DNA from: Enhygromyxa salina
GTDB taxonomy: Bacteria; Myxococcota_A; Polyangia; Nannocystales; Nannocystaceae
Length of the DNA: 64,000 bases
NCBI RefSeq assembly: GCF_000737335.2
Contig: NZ_JMCC02000031.1
Location: 1-64,000 of the forward strand
Reading direction: 5' to 3'
Made by a program: the position numbers and the translations under genes. Each line of letters begins with the position of its first letter. The stretch's first letter is position 1. The notes under the pieces are model-generated. The model had not been told where the DNA came from. It was given only the letters and a program-made list of their open reading frames with translations, and searched no databases. This document shows positions 9,308-18,182 of the stretch, piece after piece.

Positions 9308-10822
9308 ATGAGCAAACGGATCACCACCGACACCAGGGACGAGCTGCTCGAGAGTCTCGTGACCCGCTACGAAGCGGCGGACCGGGACAAGAAGGGCCGG
9401 ATCTTGGACGAGTTCGTCCAGTTGACCGGGCATCACCGTAAGCACGCAACGCGTGTCTTGAACCGGTGGCAGCCGAAGACCAACAACCCGAAGCGGGGCC
9501 GCCGAGTCTATGACGACGCGGTGCGAGCGGTGCTTCTCGTGCTCTGGGAGGCGTCGGACCGAGTCTGTGGTAGGCGACTCCGCGCGGCGATCCCCGAGCT
9601 GCTCACCGCGATGGAGCATCACGGACACATCGATCTCGCCGACGACATCCGCGAACAACTGCTCGGCATGAGCGCAGCGACGATCGACCGTGCCCTCATA
9701 CCGGCGAGGGCCGGGCGAAAAAAACTTGGCCACCGCAAGCGCGTGTCCTCGGCGGCGTCGGTCAAGGCGAGCGTGCCCGTGCGGACCTTCGCGGACTGGA
9801 GCGATCCGCCGCCAGGGTTCTTCGAGATCGATTTCGTCGTGCATGGCGGGGGCTCGGCGGCGGGCCGCTTCATCCACTCGCTCGTCCTGACCGACATCGC
9901 TTCAGGCTGGACCGAGGCCGTCCCACTCCTTGCCTGAGATCAGGAGCTGGTCGTCGAGGCCCTCGAGCAGGTCCGCGCTCATCTGCCGATGCCGATGCTG
10001 GTGATCGACACCGACAACGACAGCGCGTTCATCAACGACGTCGTGATCCAGTACTGCGCGCGCACGGGGATCGAGTTCACCCGAGGACGGCCTCGCAAGA
10101 AGAATGATCAGGCTTGGATCGAGCAGAAGAACGGCGCGGTGGTCAGGCACCTCGTTGGCTACGAGCGTTTCGAGGGTGTCGCCCACGCCAAGATTCTCGC
10201 CCGTCTGTACGCGGCTGCCCGGCTCTACGTCAACATCTTCCAGCCGTCGTTCAAGCTGAAGTCGAAGGAGCGCGTCGGCTCGAAGATCAAAAAGGTCTAC
10301 TACCCGCCTACCTCGCCTGCTCAGCGACTCCGAGCGCATTCACAGATCGATGATCAGGTCACCGCTCGACTCGAACAACTCGTGACCGAGCTCGACCCGG
10401 TTCGTCTGCTGATGATCATCCGAGACGCCCAGTCGCAACTCGCCGGCGAGGCGACGACTCGAGCCGCGAGTGACGAGCATGAGCTCGACGTGTTCCTCGG
10501 ATCGCTTTCTCAACTGTGGAAGCTCGGAGAGATCCGAGCCACTCACAAGCAAGAGCCGCGACCACCACGGACATGGAGGACACGCAAGGATCCGTTCGAA
10601 CACGTCTGGTCCGAAGTCAAGGCGTGGCTCGAGCTCGAACCGGATCTCACCGCAAAGCTGGCGTTCGAGAGGCTTCGAGCGCAACGCCCGAACGACTTCA
10701 AATCGGGGCAGCTGCGAACCCTCCGGCGGCGCGTCCAGAAGTGGCGACGCCAAGTCGCGCGAGAGCTCGTCCTCGTGCCGGCTGAGCAGCTCGCGCTTCA
10801 CCGCATCAACCTCGCCAGCTGA
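9308..10822 (+). pseudogene. IS transposase with rve-type integrase core, interrupted by an in-frame TGA
   Basis: The frame from ATG 9308 runs to 10822 (504 codons plus stop) but contains TGA at 9935-9937. The first part (209 residues) has an N-terminal DNA-binding region, GRILDEFVQLTGHHRKHATRVL, and FFEIDFVVHGG, which carries the first DDE aspartate. After the TGA, the frame continues with LVIDTDNDSAFINDVV (second Asp) and GRPRKKNDQAWIEQKNG (catalytic Glu), then a long C-terminal domain. Relatives normally have a sense codon after VPLLA; a CGA to TGA change (Arg to stop) explains it in one step. Unless the stop is read through, no active enzyme is made. The selenoprotein explanation is not attractive here, since the site is not a redox motif. 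Confidence 0.8.
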
Positions 10823-11048
10823 GTTGGGTGATCGGCTTCGCGGGGTTTGCTCGAGCCACGCCTCGCCGACGTCACTCGAGATCGGCTTCGCTGAAGTCAC
10901 TCGCTTTTGGTTGGCCGGGGCCTGGTTGCTCACCGCGGCCGTCGGGATGGGTGCGCCGCCCCGCGGCGATGTGGTTCGACGAGCATCTACGCTACGCTGG
11001 CTTCCGTCATGGTTTCCATGAAATTCAAGGTTGTGCGTCAATTACCCT

Positions 11049-11100
11049 CGGGTAACATTTTTGGATGAGGCAACACGACCGGCAAAAATATATGTCGTCG
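11049..11100 (-). repeat. IS right end
   Basis: The subterminal motif (11049-11069, complement of CTCATCCAAAAATGTTACCCG) is followed by the 22-bp terminal repeat (11079-11100). The order mirrors the left end. IS91 homology resumes at 11101. Confidence 0.65.
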
Positions 11101-11279
11101 GTCAGGTACGCCTCGAACTCCTCGACGATGAAGTCAGGCAAGCCGCCGGATTGCTCGGCCCGCTCGAGGAAGGTCGGCCAGTGTTCCTCGATGAGGTGGT
11201 ACAGCAGCGTCTCGTCGGGCCGGCAGCGCTCGTAGTCATCTCGACGCGGAGTCGCCGGGCACGGTGAGGGAGCAGCCAC
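11101..11279 (-). pseudogene. IS91-family transposase, 5' portion
   Basis: The minus strand reads YERCRPDETLLYHLIEEHW then TFLERAEQSGGLPDFIVEEFEAYL, the standard N terminus of IS91-type transposases. The match ends exactly at the IS boundary at 11100; the remaining codons of the open frame come from the IS end. The rest of the gene is at 8257-9200. Joining the halves does not restore the frame, so sequence was lost. Confidence 0.75.
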
Positions 11280-11989
11280 GACCAGCTACTCGGCCGTCGT
11301 GGTCTGGCTTTGCAGACCTCATGCGTGAGCCGTGAGTCAGCGAGGCGTCCGGGACCTGGGCCACCTTCTCTTGTGGGATTGCGGGATTGCGGATGGTGGC
11401 TGACCTCCCGCTGGCCTCTCGGCCGCATGTGCTGCGAGCGTGCTGTGACCCTGCACGCCGGGGCTCCTCTGACCGGAACGAGACGGGACAGCACGGGATC
11501 AACGAAACCCCAATCATTCCGACGGGATGCGGGCCAAAGCCGCGCCATCATTGCGGTTCTCCGCACCCCGTCGGAGCTCCCAGCCCTAGCAGTACGCCCG
11601 GTACAGCGTCGTCGCCGCTCCTCGCCCTTGGGCCTCAGCTCCGCACCTAACCCGGAACGAACTTAGGGTGTGCGGCATTAGCGAGGCTCCGCCTCAGACC
11701 GTCGAGCATGTAGACCTCGGCATGCACGCAGACCCCTAAAACCACGACCCAATCGGTGTCTCGCTGTGACGAGACACTCGGCTCCCGATTCGTGCGGGAC
11801 CACGGCTCCTCCACGCCACCAGTCGTCGGCGGACTGACGTTCACGGCCTCTGTCGCTCATCCGAAGCGACCTCAATTGCGGGGAGGGAGAACTATGTTGT
11901 TTCGGGTGCGCTCCCTTTGAGCGGGCGGAAACTTGACTCGTTTGTCCACGAAAATCGCCCTCAAGGGCACTAGCGACCAAGCGGGACCG
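11280..11989. other. Intergenic, no gene seen; one strong hairpin
   Basis: These 710 bases have several overlapping open frames in different phases, none with recognisable protein character. A perfect 8-bp stem with a 6-nt loop lies at 11756-11777 (GTGTCTCG / CGAGACAC). A short direct repeat GGGATTGC occurs twice around 11380-11395. The segment probably contains remains of mobile DNA and the region downstream of the lipase gene. Confidence 0.5.
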
Positions 11990-13402
11990 TCAGCACGCGC
12001 GGCTGGGCTGATTGTAGTGAATGATGCGTCGCCAATGCGGCGCCGGCTCGTGCGGGTAAATATCGACGTGAAAGTTGGGGATCCGCTGCATGGCCGCGCG
12101 CGCGCTGCCGTCTTCGCGCCCGTAGTGGCACGACCAGTGGATGAAGTTCATGCGCAGCATCGCGAGATCCGCCACGTCCAGCTGTGGGCCGGCTTGCAGC
12201 CGGCTGTGGATACCTTGCAGGATCGAAGGGATCGCGTAGTCCGAGTTGTTCGGGATGCTCCGAAACGGGACGCCGTGCCCTCGCGCCTGCCTGTGCATGA
12301 GCTCGAGGTAGATCTTCTCGAGCCCGGGGTCGATCGAGGATCGGACCCACGCGACCCGGCCAAAGTAGGCGTAGCGGGTGGTGGGGAGGCCGTCCGGGTC
12401 CTCGCGCATGTCGTCGTAGCTGAGCGAGAACTCCGGCGGCTGGGTGCCCGCGTAGTGCTCGTGGATCATGCGCTGGGCGAACTCCGAGTAGCGCTGCATC
12501 AGCTCCTCGCGACAGGCCAGCGCCCCGGCGCGGGTCGTGAAGTGGCCCGAGGCGGGCTGGACCGGCACCACGGTCTCGCCGCGGGCTCGGTAGCCGCCGC
12601 CGATGTCGGAGTGGGCGCCCGGATACACGATCTCGACGCCGCCGCTTGGCAGCGCGCCCGAGCGCGAGCGGATCGAGTTGGACGCGAAGTTCTTGCGGTA
12701 CTCGTTGCCAGCCACGAAGTGGCAGATCGCCTGGGCCGAGCTGTCGTCGAGGTGGACGTTGACGTCGGCGTTGTCGGCGTCCGAGGTGTCGCCGCCGTCG
12801 CGGGGCGTGCCGATCGCGGCGACGGTGTCGAACAAGCCCAGGAACCGAACGGTGGCCTCGGGCAGCTGAACCCGGCCGAGATCGGTTGGCTCGTCGTCGA
12901 GCAAGAACCCGGTCTGGACCGGCTCGAACGAGCGCCGATTGACGCAATTGACGAAGTAGCGGGCCGCCGCGGCGCCGCGGCTGAAGCCGAAGGCGTCGAC
13001 GAGGATCTGCGCATAGTTGCGGCCTCGCGCCTCTTGCTCGAGGCGGCGGCAGGCGGCGTGGACCCGGGCCGAGACGCCGGTGTTGCCGGTCCCGAGCGCC
13101 GTGTCGATCATGTCGTCGGAGCCGTTGGTGTTGGTGCCGATGCCCTCGAGGTACACGGCCCGGCGACGTCGCTCGCTGCCGTCGTCGTTGCGGGCCGAGT
13201 TGTTCGGGTACAGCCGGGACAGCAGCGCGACGTTGGACATCGCGTTGGCGTAGCTGCCCTCGCGGCTGCCGCCCGCGTTCTCGAGGTTGTTGAGGGTGCC
13301 GTCAAAGAAAAACCCGATCTCGAGGGTGCGAGACGAGCTCGAGCTCGACCCGCCAGAGCTCGACCCGCCCGCCTGCGTGACTGCCTCGCCTTGTTCGACC
13401 AT
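11990..13402 (-). CDS. DUF2235 alpha/beta-hydrolase, Tle1-type phospholipase
   Basis: 470 residues. After a Ser/Gly-rich N terminus (residues 10-25) come EIGFFFDGTLNN (28-39), the nucleophile elbow GFSRGAAAARYF with Ser141, LGLFDTVAAIG with Asp192, and YPGAHSDIGGGY with His264/Asp266. This set is diagnostic of DUF2235, which includes Tle1 antibacterial type VI lipase effectors and related hydrolases. Ser141 with an Asp and a His would form the triad. No signal peptide is visible. No immunity lipoprotein, VgrG or PAAR gene lies beside it, so effector status is unproven; it may act on other lipids or on intracellular substrates. Neighbour on the other side is a divergent DUF4385 gene. Confidence 0.8.
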   Translation of the reverse strand: MVEQGEAVTQAGGSSSGGSSSSSSRTLEIGFFFDGTLNNLENAGGSREGSYANAMSNVALLSRLYPNNSARNDDGSERRRRAVYLEGIGTNTNGSDDMIDTALGTGNTGVSARVHAACRRLEQEARGRNYAQILVDAFGFSRGAAAARYFVNCVNRRSFEPVQTGFLLDDEPTDLGRVQLPEATVRFLGLFDTVAAIGTPRDGGDTSDADNADVNVHLDDSSAQAICHFVAGNEYRKNFASNSIRSRSGALPSGGVEIVYPGAHSDIGGGYRARGETVVPVQPASGHFTTRAGALACREELMQRYSEFAQRMIHEHYAGTQPPEFSLSYDDMREDPDGLPTTRYAYFGRVAWVRSSIDPGLEKIYLELMHRQARGHGVPFRSIPNNSDYAIPSILQGIHSRLQAGPQLDVADLAMLRMNFIHWSCHYGREDGSARAAMQRIPNFHVDIYPHEPAPHWRRIIHYNQPSRAC

Positions 13403-13517
13403 GCGCGGGACCCAGGGTACCGCGTGCCGGGTGTGTGGGGCTACGCTGCGTGAGGACGCCGAGCCGCTGCGGCCGGGTGCGGGGCCTCGCGCGTGCTATT
13501 GCAAGTGCGAGGTCGCG

Positions 13518-13973
13518 ATGCCCAAAAAGCCGTTCGACTATTCGCAGGACTTCGAGCAGACGGACTTTCGGCGGCACCCGGACCGCTATCAGGTTGGAAA
13601 GGGTGAACAGGGCGTGTTGCTGGTACAGCCGTATAAGTCGGAGATCCTACCCCATTGGCGGTTCAGGACGCCGGAGATCGCGCGCGAGTCGTCGGAGAAG
13701 ATCTACGCGATGTTCCTCGATTACAAAGCGGCCGACGACTTCGTGGGGATGGACATGGCGCGCAAATTCCTACAGATGGGCTGGACCCGCGCGCGCCGTT
13801 ACGCCAACCACAAGAGCGGCGTCAAGTACGACGCGAACGGAGACGTGCTGCCGCGAGAGCAGGACTTGGTGAAGGCGGAGGCGGCGCGAATCTTTTATGA
13901 GAAGTACACGGCGGCGCGTGAAGACCCCGAATATGCGCGGCTCAAACAGGCGCACCAGCAGCAATTCGGATAG
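13518..13973 (+). CDS. DUF4385 family protein
   Basis: 151 residues from the ATG at 13518. The sequence follows the DUF4385 pattern along its full length: FDYSQDFEQTDFRRHPDRY at the N terminus, GEQGVLLVQPYKSEILPHWRF, then FVGMDMARKFLQMGWTRARRY and ANHKSGVKY. The family is small, soluble and of unknown function. It is divergent from the lipase gene and convergent with the Mrr-like gene, with a stem-loop between their stops. Confidence 0.85.
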   Translation: MPKKPFDYSQDFEQTDFRRHPDRYQVGKGEQGVLLVQPYKSEILPHWRFRTPEIARESSEKIYAMFLDYKAADDFVGMDMARKFLQMGWTRARRYANHKSGVKYDANGDVLPREQDLVKAEAARIFYEKYTAAREDPEYARLKQAHQQQFG

Positions 13974-14010
13974 GCCCAAGCTGTTCGGGTGATCTGTCTT
14001 TAGCTTGGGC
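13974..14010. terminator. Bidirectional terminator candidate
   Basis: A 9-bp stem, GCCCAAGCT (13974-13982) and AGCTTGGGC (14002-14010), lies between the convergent stop codons at 13973 and 14000. The 19-nt loop is long and T-rich on its right side. Position supports shared termination. Confidence 0.5.
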
Positions 14011-15112
14011 AGCCAAGTGTCTCGTGATCTGGACCCGCGGGTCGAGCAGCGCGCTGTGTCGATAGGTAGTCGGGTACCACGCCCGCGCGGCCGCGATCGG
14101 GATCGAGATCAACCAGCTCACCGTGGCGGCCCAGCCCAACGATCACATCGTGGGCAGCCATCAGCTCGACCAGCTGCGCGCCGTTGACCAGGCGCAGCCG
14201 CGGCTCGGCGGCGCCGGCCTCACGCGCGGCCTTGGAGAAGTCCGAGGTGGTGATCAAGATCGCCTGACCCAGGCGCCCGCGCACGAGCACGCCGATCATC
14301 TCGTCGACCACGCGGCGGCCCAGCGACCGCGACCAACGCTTGGCCTGAGCCGCGACCGCGAGCTGGTGGCCCCATCGATCGCGGTGCAGCGCGAGCACGT
14401 CGACGCCCCCGTCGCCGCTGCCCCCGACCACGCGGACCTCGGTGTAGCCCATCGCGCACAGCAGCTCGGCGCAGATCCCCTCGAAGCGCGCGGGCGTGGC
14501 CCGATGCAACCAGTTCAGGGTCCGCTGCTTGGCGACGGCGTTGTGGAGGGCGACCATGCGCTCGAGCTGCTCGCCGAGCTTGGGGATCGATAGCTCGGTC
14601 GTCGGCGATGGCGCGGGGCCGATCAGGTAGTCCCGCCAGCGCGCCAATGTTCGCGCGCGCCGCTGCGCGGTCGAGGTTGATAGCTTGGTGAGCGACTGAA
14701 TCCGTCGCGCCAGCTGGGCGCTCGTCACCGACTCACCGGCGAAGTACCCGGCGAAGGGCGCGAGCGTGGGCGCGCCAGCGATCGCCTGCCGAAACACGCT
14801 GCGCTCGTCGAGCGAGCCCTCCGCCGTCTCGAGCAGGCGCTCGCCCAAGGTCGTGACTTGCAGGCCCTGCTCGCGGCGCTCCGCCAACGCGAGCAGCTCG
14901 GCGCCGTGCCGGTAATAGTTGAAGTGCCGCGCGTCGACGCCCAAGTATTCCTGCAAGGTCGCGGGGTGACTGACCCCGTCGCGGATCGCAAGCGCGAGAC
15001 GGCGCAGGTGCGAGAGGCGATCTGCTTGGGGAATGTCGATGTTTTGCGAGGTCGCAGGATTTGGTCGACGACGCTTCGTGACAGTTGTCCGAACTTGCCG
15101 AAGACGACCCAC
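14000..15112 (-). CDS. Mrr-like restriction endonuclease domain protein
   Basis: 370 residues. The C-terminal half is an Mrr-type PD-(D/E)xK nuclease: FEGICAELLCAMGYTEVRVVG (from 210), GSGDGGVDVL with catalytic-type Asp234/Asp238, and AAQAKRW with the Gln-x-Lys at 256-258, followed by ILITTSDFSKAAREAG. The N-terminal half (30-165) looks like two winged-helix segments, one with LQEYLGVDARHFNYYRHGAELL. Mrr-like proteins cleave modified DNA, so a role in defence is plausible. No methyltransferase or specificity gene is adjacent, in line with a stand-alone type IV-like enzyme. The start could be a few codons further in. Confidence 0.75.
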   Translation of the reverse strand: MGRLRQVRTTVTKRRRPNPATSQNIDIPQADRLSHLRRLALAIRDGVSHPATLQEYLGVDARHFNYYRHGAELLALAERREQGLQVTTLGERLLETAEGSLDERSVFRQAIAGAPTLAPFAGYFAGESVTSAQLARRIQSLTKLSTSTAQRRARTLARWRDYLIGPAPSPTTELSIPKLGEQLERMVALHNAVAKQRTLNWLHRATPARFEGICAELLCAMGYTEVRVVGGSGDGGVDVLALHRDRWGHQLAVAAQAKRWSRSLGRRVVDEMIGVLVRGRLGQAILITTSDFSKAAREAGAAEPRLRLVNGAQLVELMAAHDVIVGLGRHGELVDLDPDRGRAGVVPDYLSTQRAARPAGPDHETLGCPS

Positions 15113-15288
15113 GAGTCGCAGCGTGCCACGACCACGGGTTTGGGGCTACCCATTCGGAGCCGCTCGCGCCGATCCCCACCCGCGGGTGGGGCCTCGGCCA
15201 GACCGGTGCGTACATACGAGCATTTGCGTCACTCGCTCGATGGACCTTTGGTAAGCTAGTAATCAGTCACCCTCTCTGGATCTACACC

Positions 15289-16314
15289 GTGCGCGTTGCG
15301 ATCTTCTCCTCCAGGCGCTACGAGCGGCCGTTCCTCGATGACGCGATCGCGGCTGTCCCCGCGCGGCTTCGCCCCACCGTCACTCACTTCGACACCCGCC
15401 TCTCGCTCGCGACGGCCGGCCTCGCCAAGGGCTACCCGGTGGTCAGCATCTTCGTTGGCGACGACGGGTCTGAACCCACGCTGAGCGCTCTTCATGCGGG
15501 GGGGACCCGCGCGCTGGCGCTTCGCTGTGCCGGGTTCAACCATGTCGACCTGGCACACGCCGCCGCGCTCGGCCTCACGGTGTTGCGCGTGCCCGCCTAT
15601 TCCCCCTACGCCGTCGCCGAGCACACGGTGGGGCTGATCCTGACTCTCAACCGCAAGCTGCACCGTGCGTACAATCGGGTGCGCGAGCAGAACTTCGCCC
15701 TCGACGGGCTCATGGGCTTCGACATGCACGGGCGCAGCGTGGGCGTCGTGGGAACCGGCAGGATCGGGCAGGTCCTGTGCCGCATCCTCGCCGGGTTTGG
15801 CTGCACGGTCCTCGCGGCCGATCCCAACCCCGCGCCCGCGTGCATCGACATGGGGGTGACCTACCTTCCCCTCGACGACCTGCTGCGCCAGAGCGACATC
15901 GTTTCTCTACAGTGCCCGCTGACGCCCGCCACCCACCACCTCATCAACGGTCGCACGCTGGCGCTCATGAAGCCCGGCGCCATGCTCATCAACACGAGTC
16001 GCGGCGGGGTCATCGACACGCGTGCGCTCATCGTCGCCCTCAAGTCTGGGCACCTGGGCGCGGTCGGGCTCGACGTCTACGAGGAGGAGGCCGACCTGTT
16101 CTTCAATGATCTCTCCGATCGCGTGATCCAAGACGACGTGTTCGCTCGCCTGATGACCTTCCCCAACGTGCTGATCACGGCGCACCAAGGGTTCTTCACC
16201 CGCCAGGCGATGGAGGCCATCGCCGCGACCACCGCCGCCAACATCACGGGCTTCTCACAGGGCTCGCCCCCGACCGCCAACCTCGTCACCAGCGAGCTCG
16301 TCGTCCCGAAGTAG
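15289..16314 (+). CDS. ldhA: D-lactate dehydrogenase (fermentative, NAD-dependent)
   Basis: 341 residues from GTG 15289, which aligns with the start of characterised LdhA proteins; longer in-frame starts add unrelated residues. It reduces pyruvate to D-lactate with NADH in the cytoplasm. Visible features: DDGSEPTL and LRCAGFNHVDL, VPAYSPYAVAEHTVGL (from 101), the Rossmann loop GTGRIG (155-160) with Asp178 binding the adenosine ribose, NTSRGG with catalytic Arg238, DVYEEEADLFF with the catalytic Glu, and TAHQGF with His299. It ends 51 bases before atpD on the same strand and might be co-transcribed. Confidence 0.93.
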   Translation: MRVAIFSSRRYERPFLDDAIAAVPARLRPTVTHFDTRLSLATAGLAKGYPVVSIFVGDDGSEPTLSALHAGGTRALALRCAGFNHVDLAHAAALGLTVLRVPAYSPYAVAEHTVGLILTLNRKLHRAYNRVREQNFALDGLMGFDMHGRSVGVVGTGRIGQVLCRILAGFGCTVLAADPNPAPACIDMGVTYLPLDDLLRQSDIVSLQCPLTPATHHLINGRTLALMKPGAMLINTSRGGVIDTRALIVALKSGHLGAVGLDVYEEEADLFFNDLSDRVIQDDVFARLMTFPNVLITAHQGFFTRQAMEAIAATTAANITGFSQGSPPTANLVTSELVVPK

Positions 16315-16365
16315 TTGCGGCCTCGTTGGCTCGGCAGGTCTCGCACACGGACCTAAGCTGGGCTC

Positions 16366-17772
16366 GTGCGTGCGACGGTGGCGGTCGTGAACGGCCCAGT
16401 TGTGGAGGTCCGGCTGTGGGCGGACGGTGGTGATCGCTTGCCTGCGATCGGCGATGTGCTCCGGGCCCCCCGCGAGGGCGCGGAGCCCCTGTTGTTGGAG
16501 GTCGTCACCCATGTCGCGCTGGATCGGCTGCGTGCGATCGGGCTCGGTGACACGCGGGGGCTGGCGGTCGGTGCTCCGCTCGAGATCACCCACGCGCCGC
16601 TGTGTGTGCCCGTTGGCGCCGGTGTGAAGGGCAGGGTGCTCGACATGCTCGGGCGCCCCCTCGATGGCGGCCCACCCGTGGAAGGACCGACGCGCCCGGT
16701 GTTGCGACCCACCAAGACCACGCTCGAGCGTCGGCCCGCGACCGAGATCTTCGAGACGGGTCTCAAGGTCATCGACCTGCTCTCGCCGCTGCCGCGCGGT
16801 GGCAACGCTGGCTTGTTTGGCGGCGCGGGGGTCGGCAAGACGGTGTTGATGATGGAGCTGATCCACAACACGGTGCAGCACCATGACGGCGTCAGCGTGT
16901 TCGCGGGGATCGGCGAGCGCTCGCGCGAGGCCAGGGAGCTGTGGCTCGAGATGCAGCAGTCGGGCGTGCTCGACGACGTGGTCTTGATCCTCGGCCAGAT
17001 GGGCGAGACCCCCGGCGTCCGGTTCCGAACCGGGCTGTCGGCGATCACCGTGGCCGAGTACTTCCGCGACGACGTCGGCCAGGATGTGCTGCTGTTCATC
17101 GACAACGTGTTTCGCTTTGTTCAGGCCGGCAACGAGGTGTCCGGGACCTTGGGTCGGCCGCCGTCGCGGATCGGCTACCAGCCAACCCTCGCGGCCGAGG
17201 TCGCGCAGCTCGAAGAGCGGATCTCGTCGACGGACAAGGGCACCCTGACCAGCGTGCAGGCCGTGTACGTGCCGGCGGACGACATCACGGATCCGGCCGT
17301 CGCAGAGATCTTCAACCACCTCGACAGCTTCTTGGTCCTGTCGCGCGAGGCCGCGGCCGAGGGCCTGTACCCCGCGGTTGATCCGCTGCGCAGCAGCTCG
17401 AGCCTGTTGGTCAGCGAGTTCGTGGGTGAGCGCCATGCCAGCGTCGCCGCGCGCGTGCGGGCGACGCTGGCCAAGTATGAAGAGCTGCGCGACATCATCG
17501 CGCTGATGGGCATCGACGAGCTGAGCCCCGACGATCGCCGGGCGGTGGTCCGGGCCCGCAGGCTGCGTCGCTTCCTCACCCAGCCCTTCTTCGTCACCGA
17601 GCAGTTCACCGGGACTGCAGGCGTCCACGTGGCGCTGGTCGACACCCTGAGCGGTTGCGAGGCGATCCTGTCGGGCGCTCACGACGACCTGCCCGAACAG
17701 GCCTTCTACATGGGCGGACGCCTCGACGATCTGCTCGCGGTCGCCCGGCGCGACACGGAGGCGGCCGCATGA
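16366..17772 (+). CDS. atpD: N-ATPase F1 subunit beta
   Basis: 468 residues from GTG 16366. First gene of an N-type ATPase operon in the order D-C-Q-R-B-E-F-A-G, which is unlike the standard F-ATPase order. Contains the Walker A GGAGVGKT (152-159), the GIGERSREA catalytic-loop region, and LLFIDNVFRFVQAGNE (Walker B). It provides the catalytic sites of the rotary enzyme. N-type beta subunits group apart from housekeeping ones; the conservation here indicates an active enzyme. Stop overlaps the atpC start by 4 bases. Confidence 0.95.
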   Translation: MRATVAVVNGPVVEVRLWADGGDRLPAIGDVLRAPREGAEPLLLEVVTHVALDRLRAIGLGDTRGLAVGAPLEITHAPLCVPVGAGVKGRVLDMLGRPLDGGPPVEGPTRPVLRPTKTTLERRPATEIFETGLKVIDLLSPLPRGGNAGLFGGAGVGKTVLMMELIHNTVQHHDGVSVFAGIGERSREARELWLEMQQSGVLDDVVLILGQMGETPGVRFRTGLSAITVAEYFRDDVGQDVLLFIDNVFRFVQAGNEVSGTLGRPPSRIGYQPTLAAEVAQLEERISSTDKGTLTSVQAVYVPADDITDPAVAEIFNHLDSFLVLSREAAAEGLYPAVDPLRSSSSLLVSEFVGERHASVAARVRATLAKYEELRDIIALMGIDELSPDDRRAVVRARRLRRFLTQPFFVTEQFTGTAGVHVALVDTLSGCEAILSGAHDDLPEQAFYMGGRLDDLLAVARRDTEAAA

Positions 17773-18182
17773 GCGCGCTGCGTCTGCGCGTGATCACGCC
17801 AACCCGCGAGCTCGGGCTCGACGAGGTCCTGCACCTGCGCTTCGAAGCGGGCGACGGCGCCCGCGGTGTGATGTTTGGCCACGAGCGCGCGACCGAGCGA
17901 CTGCGCGCAGGTGCCATCCATGTCCAGACTCGCGCTGGCGTGGGACAGCGCGAGCAGTTTGTGGCGACCGAGGGTGGGATCGCGGTGATCGGACCGCAGG
18001 AGGTCGTGCTGGTCAGCTCGTGGGCCGAGCGCGCCGACGACATGTCCGTGCTCGCCGAGCTCGTTCGCGCCCGCGAGACCCAGCGCGAGACGATCGACCG
18101 CGCCGCCCGGGCGCTCGGACAGCAGACAGAGACCGCCCTGCGCCGCGCGCTCGTCAGGCTGAAGCGAAAGGTCAGCTGGTGA
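17769..18182 (+). CDS. atpC: N-ATPase F1 subunit epsilon
   Basis: 137 residues, starting at the ATG in the ATGA overlap with atpD. The N-terminal beta-sandwich pattern is visible (LRVITPTRELGLDEVLHLRF, then VATEGGIAVIGPQEVVLVSS), followed by a helical tail. It connects the beta subunits to the central stalk. The position directly after atpD is the N-ATPase arrangement. Sequence identity between epsilon subunits is low, so the call leans partly on position. Confidence 0.88.
   Translation: MSALRLRVITPTRELGLDEVLHLRFEAGDGARGVMFGHERATERLRAGAIHVQTRAGVGQREQFVATEGGIAVIGPQEVVLVSSWAERADDMSVLAELVRARETQRETIDRAARALGQQTETALRRALVRLKRKVSW

Larger units (their letters stand above)
9201..11100 (+). mobile_element. 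1.9-kb insertion sequence (DDE/rve transposase; IS1202- or ISNCY-like)
   Basis: The element is delimited by terminal inverted repeats. Left 9201-9222 reads CGACGTCA...TTTTCCGG; right 11079-11100 is its complement (CGACGACA...TTTGCCGG). Similarity continues inward through GGTCG, TTG and CTCA to a subterminal GTTACC motif, so the ends match over about 50 bp. It carries one transposase gene at 9308-10822. It sits inside an IS91-type transposase gene, whose halves flank it in the same orientation. No target-site duplication is obvious, and about 20-25 codons of the IS91 gene are missing at the junction. The same terminus recurs at 7-51. Confidence 0.75.

Noticed and set aside
9935..9937. TGA in the IS transposase as selenocysteine
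   Set aside because: Not a redox site, relatives need a sense codon there, and a single C to T change explains it.
11310..11930. Several open frames of 60-150 codons in the intergenic stretch
   Set aside because: Overlap each other in all phases with no family match, start signal or conserved pattern.
11933..13453. Long plus-strand open frame opposite the lipase gene
   Set aside because: Val/Arg/Asp-rich antisense reading with no family character; the minus-strand DUF2235 gene explains it.
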